The notes under the pieces: generated by a model | Seen by the model: the letters and a program-made list of their open reading frames with translations, nothing else | Database searches by the model: none | Told to the model about the DNA's origin: nothing | In this document: positions 1 through 5,156 of the stretch, one piece after another | Layout: every line of letters starts with the position of its first letter | Position numbering within the stretch: the first letter of the stretch is position 1 | Translations under genes and position numbers: made by a program | Assembly: GCA_030620005.1 (NCBI GenBank) | Contig: JAUXAJ010000314.1 | Location: forward strand, 1-5,604 | DNA length: 5,604 nt | Direction of reading: 5' to 3' | Source: Promethearchaeota archaeon | Lineage (GTDB): Archaea > Asgardarchaeota > Lokiarchaeia > Sigynarchaeales > SOKP01

Positions 1-80
1 TTTGGATTTAACTCATGAAGTTCTTCTAGGTGTGTGAAATACTTTCTTGCTCGTTCTATATAGTTTTTTATAACAGCAGT
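1..80 (-). pseudogene. In-frame continuation of the TPR gene beyond the stop, cut by the window edge
   Basis: Reading on in the same minus-strand frame directly after the TAA at 81-83 gives 26 more open codons to the left edge. They include YIERARKYFTHLEELHEL, which has the alanine and aromatic spacing of the second helix of a TPR and the amphipathic character of the gene upstream. There is no ATG, GTG or TTG codon in this piece, so it is unlikely to start a separate protein here. I read it as the detached C-terminal part of the TPR gene. The true end lies outside the window. Confidence 0.5.
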
Positions 81-545
81 TTAGATAGCAGGAGTAAGTG
101 TCCATTCAAGAAATAAAACTTCACCAAGATCGTTTAGAAGCTCCTCTTTTAAGACGATGGCACGATCATAATGCTCGAGGGCCTTCTCAAGATCATTAGA
201 ACGTCTATAAAAAGTTCCTAATACTCGATGCCCTTCTGAAAGACCCCACTTTCTATCATGCTTCCCTGCGATAATTAAGAGTTCGTTAGCAACATCGAAC
301 CCCTGCGTTAAATATCCTTGGTCTGTAAGAATAGTCGCTTTAATACTTAATAATAGGTAAGGGGATTCTTCCAGCTCCGATGGTATGTTTCCTTGAAATT
401 TCTCAATCAAATCTTCTGCTTGATTAATTAAATCAAGTGCTTTATCTACTCTCCCCGAGAGAGTCTCCTTAAGAGCTAAATCTGCCATTTGTTTAATTTT
501 TTTTATTATATTGTCCCTTTCTGGTGTCGTTTCCTTAATATTCAT
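81..545 (-). CDS. TPR-like helical repeat protein, probably cut short by an in-frame stop
   Basis: The 154-residue product is soluble and almost wholly helical. Residues about 104-137 form a clear tetratricopeptide repeat (R-V-L-G-T-F-Y then LEKALEHYDRAI). Residues about 18-50 (GRVDKALDLINQAEDLIEKF) and 62-95 look like two weaker repeats. TPR proteins are protein-binding scaffolds; nothing here shows a partner or an enzyme. I start it at ATG 543-545 (MNIKETTPERD). The frame stays open upstream to a GTG at 765-767, but that stretch has no TPR pattern and overlaps the intergenic repeats at 703-785. There is no strong Shine-Dalgarno. A TATA-like AT block on the minus strand at 628-642 could give a leader of about 65 bases. 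The stop TAA (81-83) falls inside what should be another repeat, and the frame continues with TPR-like sequence to the window edge, so this is probably a broken gene, a two-part gene or a sequencing error. Confident in TPR-like, unsure it is intact. Confidence 0.62.
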   Translation of the reverse strand: MNIKETTPERDNIIKKIKQMADLALKETLSGRVDKALDLINQAEDLIEKFQGNIPSELEESPYLLLSIKATILTDQGYLTQGFDVANELLIIAGKHDRKWGLSEGHRVLGTFYRRSNDLEKALEHYDRAIVLKEELLNDLGEVLFLEWTLTPAI

Positions 546-627
546 TTTTTTCTTCACACCACGTGCCCTTCCTAATTCATTCTTTTTTACAAAGGTTTCA
601 TAAGCAGGATTTAAACACTTATTTGGG

Positions 628-642
628 TATTTAATATAAATA
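628..642 (-). promoter_or_regulatory. Possible TATA box for the TPR gene
   Basis: On the minus strand this reads TATTTATATTAAATA, the most TATA-like block upstream of the TPR gene. A start of transcription about 26 bases downstream, near 610, would give a leader of about 65 bases to the ATG at 545. The assignment rests only on base composition and spacing in an AT-rich region. Confidence 0.3.
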
Positions 643-702
643 GACACCATTGTATTAAAACCTTCTTTGTGAAGAACTCGTAAAAAAATAATTAGACGAT
701 CT

Positions 703-848
703 CCACATTCTAGGGATAGATCGCAATGATGGTAAAATAATATATACAACGAAGTAATTGTGCCCACTCATTAGGGGATGAATCGCGCGTATAATTTCAT
801 AAATCTTAATAGCGTGTAAATTGTACCCACATTTTTGGGAACGAATCG
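703..848. repeat. Spaced imperfect direct repeats with a CCCAC..GGG core
   Basis: Two 30-base copies, 756-785 and 819-848, align without gaps and agree at 23 of 30 positions. Both begin AATTGT, contain CCCAC followed by GGG, and end GAATCG. They are 63 bases apart with a 33-base spacer. A weaker, shorter third copy lies at 703-723 (CCACATTCTAGGGATAGATCG), with its GGG 61 bases before that of the next copy. In the third copy CCCA (826-829) and TGGG (836-839) can pair around six bases; in the second CCC and GGG can pair. The function is unknown. A decayed transposon end with repeated transposase-binding sites, a relic array, or a small structured RNA ended by the T-run at 870-877 would all fit. 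Confidence 0.5.
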
Positions 849-922
849 AATGCAGGATAAAAACAATTGTTTTTTTTCCTTACCTTCTTATAATGATATT
901 TTAATAAATGATTAGTTCATGG

Positions 923-940
923 TAGTGTATACTAACACTA
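923..940. promoter_or_regulatory. Operator-like inverted repeat upstream of sepS-ribL-ribK
   Basis: The sequence TAGTGTATACTAACACTA is a perfect inverted repeat with 6-base arms (TAGTGT and ACACTA) around six bases. It lies about 35 bases upstream of the best TATA-like box of the sepS operon. The third gene of the operon encodes a riboflavin kinase with an N-terminal winged-helix domain, the layout of the archaeal regulator RbkR, so this is the natural candidate for its site. That link is inference; chance palindromes of this length do occur in AT-rich DNA. Confidence 0.4.
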
Positions 941-960
941 ATGTTAATTTTCTCTGCAAG

Positions 961-982
961 TTATAATAAAATTCTTATAAAA
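961..982 (+). promoter_or_regulatory. Probable TATA-box promoter of the sepS operon
   Basis: Two TATA-like blocks are present, TTATAATAAA at 961-970 and CTTATAAAA at 974-982. With the usual archaeal spacing the second would start transcription near 1004, giving a leader of about 44 bases before the ATG at 1048. No Shine-Dalgarno sequence is obvious before that ATG. Confidence 0.45.
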
Positions 983-1047
983 TCTCTACCTCAGATAATT
1001 AATAATTGAATCATAATTTTAGAGAACTACTAATTCATAATAATATT

Positions 1048-2607
1048 ATGCCATTCGATATTGAAAAAATTAAAAGCGAAGCGAAGGAAAATTACGAGAA
1101 AGCGTGGTTAGAGACAAAAAATCTTTTGACTTTAGAAGGAAATGTTTTTAATCTTCAAAAGAAAGGAAAATCTCATCCCGTTCAAGATTTTATTACTCAA
1201 GCTAGGGAAATGATGATCTCTTTAGGCTTCGAAGAACTTGTACTACCTATGTTTGTTGAAGAAGACGAAATTTACAGACAATATGGTCCTGAAGCTGCCT
1301 TGATACTTGATCGGGTGTTCTATGTAGCAGGACTCCCCCGACCTGATATTGGAATTTCTAAAGGAAAAATTGAACAAATTCAAGGAATTGTTCCAAATTT
1401 TGATAAAATAGAAGTTATACAAAATATTTTTAGAAGATATAAAAAAGGGGAAATCGAGGCAGATAATTTGATAGAGGTTTTTATTGAAGAATTAAACGTT
1501 AATGAAAGTGAAGCCTCATTAATAATAAATAAAGTCTTTCCAGAATTAAGAAACCTAAGACCAATACCTACTAGGACTACGTTAAGAAGTCATACAACTG
1601 CTTTATGGTTTAGAGTTCTTGGGGAATTATCTAAGAAAAAAAAGCTCCCTCTTCAGTATTTTACAATATGCTCCAAATTTAGAAGAGAGCAAAAAATAGA
1701 CGCTACACACTTGTACGATTCAACTACATTATCTTTAGTGATCATGGCTGAGGAAATATCATTACACGATTGTCAAGATATAGCGACAACAATTTGTAGA
1801 AAAATTGGATTTAAAAATAGCAAGAGCGAAATCAAAAAAGCTACATCTAAATATTACGCACCTCAGACGGAATTTGAGATATTTGTTGAGCATCCCAAAA
1901 CAAGAGAATGGATCGAAATTGGAGATGGAGGGTTTTACAGTCCTGTCAGTCTTTCACAATACGGAATCATTTATCCTGTTTTTAACATTGGTTTTGGTGT
2001 GGAGAGAATTTGTATGATAAAGACGGGAGTAGAGGATATTAGAAAACTCGTTTATCCGTATTTTTACGAGGATATTTCTTTCACAGACGAAGAAATTAGT
2101 AAGGGGATAAAGTATAAATTCTTTCCACTTACAGAAAAAGGGATTGAAATAAAAAATGCTATTATAAACGAAGCAATTAAAAATAAAGACGAGAAATCCC
2201 CCATTGAAATGAAAGTATGGGAAGGTGTCGTTAAAGAAAAAAAAATTGAAGTCTATATATGGGAACGAGACGAAGGAGTTAAACTTTTAGGCCCAGCCAC
2301 TTTAAATAAAGTGTGGGTAAAAGAAGGTTCAATTTTAGGGTTATCTCTTGAGAAAAACCCTGAAAATGGAATTTATACGGGAAAAAATTATTTAGAGGGA
2401 ATTGCTAAAGAAATGGCTTATCACATTGAAGTCATGCTCGATCAAAACAAGAAATCTTTCGAACATAGGGTTAAAATGTGTTATAGGGCGTCAGAAGTCA
2501 ATATTGAAGTTGACGACATCATCTTAGAATTCATTCATTCAAAACAAAAAAAGATAGATATAAGAGGACCGGTCTTTCTTGGTCTAACTTTTAAAGTTAT
2601 TGATTAG
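1048..2607 (+). CDS. sepS: O-phosphoseryl-tRNA synthetase (SepRS)
   Basis: This class II aminoacyl-tRNA synthetase attaches O-phosphoserine to tRNA-Cys. SepCysS then converts the product to Cys-tRNA, which makes this the entry step of tRNA-dependent cysteine synthesis in the cytoplasm. The 519 residues match the family length (537 in Methanococcus maripaludis, from memory). Visible marks, in order: YGPEA and FYVAGLPRPDIG in the N-terminal half; TLRSHTT at 178-184; motif 2 KFRREQK at 210-216; FYSPVSLSQYG; motif 3 GFGVERI at 315-321; and the C-terminal IDIRGPVFLGL, in the part that reads the anticodon. Aligned by eye with the M. maripaludis enzyme, phosphate-binding His186 and Thr188 are kept (H182, T184), Ser231 becomes Thr227 and Ser233 stays Ser229. 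I chose ATG 1048 because MPFDIEKIKSEAKENYEKAW aligns with family N-termini; an in-frame TTG at 1006 would add 14 residues. It is first in an operon with ribL and ribK. SepCysS is not in the window. Confidence 0.95.
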   Translation: MPFDIEKIKSEAKENYEKAWLETKNLLTLEGNVFNLQKKGKSHPVQDFITQAREMMISLGFEELVLPMFVEEDEIYRQYGPEAALILDRVFYVAGLPRPDIGISKGKIEQIQGIVPNFDKIEVIQNIFRRYKKGEIEADNLIEVFIEELNVNESEASLIINKVFPELRNLRPIPTRTTLRSHTTALWFRVLGELSKKKKLPLQYFTICSKFRREQKIDATHLYDSTTLSLVIMAEEISLHDCQDIATTICRKIGFKNSKSEIKKATSKYYAPQTEFEIFVEHPKTREWIEIGDGGFYSPVSLSQYGIIYPVFNIGFGVERICMIKTGVEDIRKLVYPYFYEDISFTDEEISKGIKYKFFPLTEKGIEIKNAIINEAIKNKDEKSPIEMKVWEGVVKEKKIEVYIWERDEGVKLLGPATLNKVWVKEGSILGLSLEKNPENGIYTGKNYLEGIAKEMAYHIEVMLDQNKKSFEHRVKMCYRASEVNIEVDDIILEFIHSKQKKIDIRGPVFLGLTFKVID

Positions 2608-2631
2608 TGCATTGAAAAAATTAATAATGAG

Positions 2632-3096
2632 TTGAAAAAAATAAAAAAAAAGGTTTTGATCGCTGGGACATTTGATATATTACATCCAGGTCATGTTTTT
2701 TTAATAAACGAAGCAGCTAAACTAGGCGACGTTTATGTCGTAGTTGCTACAGATAAGAATAGAGAATTTTATTCCGGAAAAGCTCCAGTGGTTCCAGAAA
2801 AACAAAGATTAGAATTAATAAAGAGCATAAAAAACATTAAAGAAGCAAAATTGGGTAGGCCTGATAACGATACTCTCAAAACGGTAGAAGAAATAAACCC
2901 AGATATAATTCTTTTAGGTCCCGATCAATTAGGTCCCGATCAAAATCTTAGCTTGGAAAAATTAAAAAACGCACTAAATATGAAAGGAATGAACAAAATC
3001 GATGTCAGAAGGTTAGAAAAGTATTACGATAAATTCGAACTACACTCGTCAAGTTTAATAAAAAGAAAAATAATTGAAACTTATAAAAAAAAATAG
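2632..3096 (+). CDS. ribL: Archaeal FAD synthetase (FMN adenylyltransferase)
   Basis: RibL transfers AMP from ATP to FMN to make FAD in the cytoplasm. The 154-residue protein is a single nucleotidyltransferase domain of the cytidylyltransferase-like fold, near the ~150 residues of the M. jannaschii enzyme. It opens with VLIAGTFDILHPGH, with the HxGH active-site motif at residues 18-21. It has LGPDQ at 95-99 and the C-terminal HSSS at 138-141, in the place of the ISTT-type signature. The start is a TTG at 2632, 24 bases after sepS; the frame has no ATG upstream of the HPGH motif after the sepS stop, so a non-ATG start is required. Two oddities: a 15-bp exact tandem duplication (2914-2943) doubles LGPDQ, and the protein has no cysteine at all, although two conserved cysteines were reported in the M. 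jannaschii enzyme (from memory). It sits directly before the kinase that makes its substrate. A related nucleotidyltransferase of other specificity is less likely in this context. Confidence 0.92.
   Translation: MKKIKKKVLIAGTFDILHPGHVFLINEAAKLGDVYVVVATDKNREFYSGKAPVVPEKQRLELIKSIKNIKEAKLGRPDNDTLKTVEEINPDIILLGPDQLGPDQNLSLEKLKNALNMKGMNKIDVRRLEKYYDKFELHSSSLIKRKIIETYKKK
2914..2943 (+). repeat. Exact 15-bp tandem duplication inside ribL
   Basis: TTAGGTCCCGATCAA occurs twice in a row, at 2914-2928 and 2929-2943, with no mismatch. It keeps the reading frame and doubles Leu-Gly-Pro-Asp-Gln (residues 95-104). The lack of any synonymous difference between the copies indicates a recent event or an assembly artefact. 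Confidence 0.97.
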
Positions 3097-3111
3097 GTAG
3101 ATTTTGGGACG

Positions 3112-3816
3112 ATGTCTGAAGATATGGATGTTATTCCGGATAATTACGCAAATTGGTTTGCACTATATCATTTGTGCTTGAATATTGGGAGTCAGAAAGC
3201 CATTCACATGAGCAGTGTCGAATTTGGTGAAAAACTCAAATTATCACAACAAACTGCGTCCAGGAGAATCAAGAGTTTAGAAGAGTTAGGGTGGATTGAA
3301 AGGAAACTTGATGGGAAATCACAAACTATTAGGATAACTAAAGCAGGTGCAGATGTCATGCTTTCAATGTATAAAAGGTTAAAAAATATTCTTGAAAACA
3401 TCTTAATTGTTGGAGAAGTTTCAGAAGGGATGAAAGAAGGAGGTTACTATGTTGCAATCAAGGGATATTACGAACAATTTCAAGAAAAATTAGGTTTTAC
3501 GCCTTATCTAGGGACATTGAATTTAAAAATGAACGACATAAATTTTGAACTTTTAAATTTGAATTTAAAAAACAGAATACCAGTAATAATTGAAGGGTTT
3601 AAAGATGCAAACGTAGGAAGGTCTTACGGTCCTGTACATTGTTTTATTTGTAATATATTTAGATTGGACGATCAACAAAAAAAAATCAAGGCGGCTATAT
3701 TAAGAATTGAAAGAACACATCACGAAAAAAACATAGTTGAAATCTTGGCAGAACCTTATTTAAGGGATTATTTCAATTTAAAAAACGAAGATAAAATAAG
3801 AATTGAATTGAAATGA
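3112..3816 (+). CDS. ribK: CTP-dependent riboflavin kinase with N-terminal winged-helix domain (RbkR-type)
   Basis: The protein phosphorylates riboflavin to FMN using CTP, and probably also regulates transcription. Residues about 12-85 form a winged helix-turn-helix: LKLSQQTASRRIKSLEELGW is the recognition region and the QTIRITKAG segment the wing. Residues about 98-234 are the archaeal kinase domain, unrelated to the bacterial RibF kinase: GEVSEGMKEGGYYVAIKGY, QF.EKLGF.PYLGTLNLK at 122-139, the GF...GRSYGPVHC segment at 162-177, and RIERTHH at 198-204. At 234 residues it matches the two-domain form known in Thermoplasma and the RbkR regulators; the one-domain form is about 100 residues shorter. 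ATG 3112 follows the ribL stop by 15 bases with no strong ribosome site. The HTH makes autoregulation of this operon plausible, with the inverted repeat at 923-940 as candidate site; that part is inference. RibL uses its product, FMN. Confidence 0.94.
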   Translation: MSEDMDVIPDNYANWFALYHLCLNIGSQKAIHMSSVEFGEKLKLSQQTASRRIKSLEELGWIERKLDGKSQTIRITKAGADVMLSMYKRLKNILENILIVGEVSEGMKEGGYYVAIKGYYEQFQEKLGFTPYLGTLNLKMNDINFELLNLNLKNRIPVIIEGFKDANVGRSYGPVHCFICNIFRLDDQQKKIKAAILRIERTHHEKNIVEILAEPYLRDYFNLKNEDKIRIELK

Positions 3817-3821
3817 TTGTC

Positions 3822-3839
3822 AAAAAAAAGAAAAAGAAA
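3822..3839 (-). terminator. U-rich terminator for the leftward LRR and small-ORF transcripts
   Basis: On the minus strand this stretch reads as an almost pure T-tract (TTTCTTTTTCTTTTTTTT). It lies 5 to 22 bases after the stop of the small ORF at 3844-4044. Archaeal transcription commonly ends at such U-rich runs without a hairpin. Confidence 0.5.
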
Positions 3840-3843
3840 GCGT

Positions 3844-4044
3844 TCAAGATTCTTTTCCGTTTTCCTTAAATTCCAAGCGTTCTAAAATCGGTCCATATTC
3901 CCCCAATACACTCCTTAACCGGACGAGAGTATCGTGTAATTTGTTTCTAATGTTTTGAGCCTTCCATCGTAGCATGCTATAATCTGAGATCTCTGCTAAG
4001 TTCTGAGTGAATCCCATGACATCAAGTGTTAAAATGACTGTCAT
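3844..4044 (-). CDS. Small hypothetical protein, 66 residues
   Basis: I do not recognise this protein. It starts at ATG 4042-4044 (MTVILTLDVMGFTQNLAEIS), 28 bases after the stop of the LRR gene on the same strand, and an in-frame stop lies three codons upstream, which fixes the start region. The first ten residues are hydrophobic but too short for a membrane span. Residues 25-58 look like one or two amphipathic helices (NIRNKLHDTLVRLRSVLGEY), and the tail is polar. There are no cysteines or metal-binding motifs. The leader is nearly pure A on the coding strand, with no Shine-Dalgarno. Its position behind the LRR gene and before a good T-rich terminator suggests cotranscription with that gene. 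It could instead be a chance open frame; only conservation would decide. Confidence 0.45.
   Translation of the reverse strand: MTVILTLDVMGFTQNLAEISDYSMLRWKAQNIRNKLHDTLVRLRSVLGEYGPILERLEFKENGKES
3850..3867 (+). terminator. Possible U-rich terminator for the sepS-ribL-ribK transcript
   Basis: TTCTTTTCCGTTTTCCTT begins 34 bases after the ribK stop and overlaps the 3' end of the convergent small ORF. It is a pyrimidine-rich tract of the type used for archaeal termination, interrupted by Cs and one G, so support is modest. Confidence 0.33.
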
Positions 4045-4072
4045 TTTTTTTTATTTTTTTTATCTTAAAAAC

Positions 4073-5038
4073 TTAATCATATGCTAGGCCAGTTAACTTA
4101 TATAGATCAGTTTCTCTTGAGAATGCTGAGAATGCGCGATTAAAACCGAGTGGCAATTTATTTTTGTTAAGGTCAACAAATTCGAGACCGTGCATATTTT
4201 CAAAACCTTCAATTTTCGATATTCGATTTCCTACTAAACCAATAATTCGCAAACTCTTCTTCAGGCAAGTCAAGCCTTGAACTTTATCAATTAGGTTGTG
4301 ATTGAGATTAATTTCGCCCAAATTAGCTAAATCGTCCAGTCCTTCGATCTTACCGATTTGGTTTTCTCTTAAATCAAGAATTCTCAAGCTATTAAGGTCT
4401 TCCAAGCATTCAATTTTTCGAATTTGGTTATTTTCAAGGCTTATTGATTCCAGAGAGGTCAAATTCTCGATTCCTTCCAATTTAGTTATTAGATTGTACT
4501 TCATGCTCAGCGATTTTAACGACGTTAAATTTTCCAGGCATTCCATTTTAGTAATTTGATTATCCCTAAAATACAAGCGTTCAAGTTTATTGAGTATCTC
4601 CAGATTCTCTAAACGAGATATTTGGTTAAACGAAAGTGAGAGTTCGGTCAAATTTTCTAGAGCATCCAACCCTTCTATTCTTTCAATTTGGTTGGAGCCA
4701 AGGCGAAGTTCAGCAAGATTTTTCAAATTGTCCAGCCTTTCAATTTTTTTAATCTTGTTGTTGCATAAATCCAATTTTTTTAATTTTTTTAAGGCATCAA
4801 GTCCTTTTATCTCGGTTATTTGATGATAACTCAAATCTAATTCTTCCAAGTTGATTAATGTTTCCAAACCTTCAATTTTTTCTACTTGTCCTTTAATGAC
4901 ATACAATTTCTTCAGGTCAGTTAGCTTTTTCAAGCCCTTTATCTCTTTTAAATCACTGACTATATCAAATATGTATAAAAGCCCTTTCTGAACGGAGTAT
5001 TTCGAGCCGTTGTAGTGAACAAAACCTTCTTCAGTCAT
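4073..5038 (-). CDS. Leucine-rich repeat protein, SDS22-like
   Basis: A 321-residue cytoplasmic protein (no signal peptide, no membrane span) made almost wholly of 22-residue leucine-rich repeats with the pattern LxxLxxLxLxxNxIxxIEGLxx. Ten uninterrupted 22-residue units run from residue 39 to 258, followed by one of 23 residues (259-281) and a closing half-unit (282-303). Residues 20-38 (DLKEIKGLKK at the end) look like the second half of a preceding unit. The 22-residue length and the IEGL turn place it with the SDS22-like class, which forms a curved protein-binding solenoid; no partner is evident. The N-terminal F-V-H-Y-N-G-S-K-Y-S-V-Q-K-G segment resembles the cap I associate with Lokiarchaeota LRR proteins (from memory). 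The C-terminal 20 residues (SAFSRETDLYKLTGLAYD) depart from the repeat and probably form a cap. ATG 5036-5038 is the start, with an AT block 27 bases upstream suggesting a very short leader. Confidence 0.93.
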   Translation of the reverse strand: MTEEGFVHYNGSKYSVQKGLLYIFDIVSDLKEIKGLKKLTDLKKLYVIKGQVEKIEGLETLINLEELDLSYHQITEIKGLDALKKLKKLDLCNNKIKKIERLDNLKNLAELRLGSNQIERIEGLDALENLTELSLSFNQISRLENLEILNKLERLYFRDNQITKMECLENLTSLKSLSMKYNLITKLEGIENLTSLESISLENNQIRKIECLEDLNSLRILDLRENQIGKIEGLDDLANLGEINLNHNLIDKVQGLTCLKKSLRIIGLVGNRISKIEGFENMHGLEFVDLNKNKLPLGFNRAFSAFSRETDLYKLTGLAYD

Positions 5039-5057
5039 TTTTTTTTCATTTCCAGGA

Positions 5058-5072
5058 TTTTTAATTAAAATA
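5058..5072 (-). promoter_or_regulatory. Probable TATA box of the LRR gene
   Basis: On the minus strand this reads TTATTTTAATTAAAA, centred about 27 bases before the A of the LRR start codon. With usual archaeal TATA-to-start spacing, transcription would begin at or next to the ATG, so the message would be leaderless or nearly so. The absence of a clear Shine-Dalgarno sequence agrees with this. Confidence 0.42.
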
Positions 5073-5156
5073 ATCTAAATTTGGTTCGCAATTTTCTTGG
5101 AAAATACAACATAATACATTACCATTAAATATTTTTCCCAAAACAAGTGAATTATT

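Larger units (their letters stand above)
546..1047. other. Gene-free interval between the divergent TPR gene and sepS
   Basis: About 500 bases without a convincing gene. From left to right: an AT-rich block at 628-642 that could be the minus-strand TATA box; one weak and two good copies of a spaced repeat at 703-723, 756-785 and 819-848; a run of eight T at 870-877, which on the plus strand could end a short transcript; an inverted repeat at 923-940; and TATA-like sequence at 961-982 ahead of sepS. The minus strand is open from 767 down to 546 in frame with the TPR gene, but its translation has no recognisable family pattern. No tRNA or other known RNA gene is visible. Confidence 0.6.

Noticed and set aside
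705..757. Plus-strand reading GIDRNDGKII as a relic of the DRDxNxA motif of TnpB
   Set aside because: The match is only a few residues, has no upstream zinc-finger cysteines in frame, and could be chance.
546..767. Extension of the TPR gene to a GTG at 765-767, adding 74 residues
   Set aside because: The added part shows no TPR or other family pattern and runs through two of the intergenic repeats. The ATG at 543-545 begins directly before the helical region.
756..848. CRISPR array with 30-bp repeats and a 33-bp spacer
   Set aside because: The spacing fits, but the copies differ at 7 of 30 positions, the third copy is weaker and spaced differently, and no cas gene is present. Functional CRISPR repeats are near identical.
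1006..1047. TTG start for SepRS giving 14 more residues
   Set aside because: Family N-termini align with the ATG at 1048, and the predicted transcription start near 1004 would leave almost no leader for the TTG. It cannot be fully excluded as a leaderless start.
1805..2017. Open frame of 70 codons on the plus strand inside sepS
   Set aside because: It overlaps the catalytic core of SepRS in another frame and its translation has no family features.
3204..3401. Minus-strand open frame inside ribK
   Set aside because: It lies opposite the winged-helix region of a well-supported gene and has no recognisable features.
4302..4823. Two plus-strand open frames opposite the LRR gene
   Set aside because: Their serine- and leucine-rich translations repeat with the 66-bp period of the LRR gene, as expected for antisense shadows.
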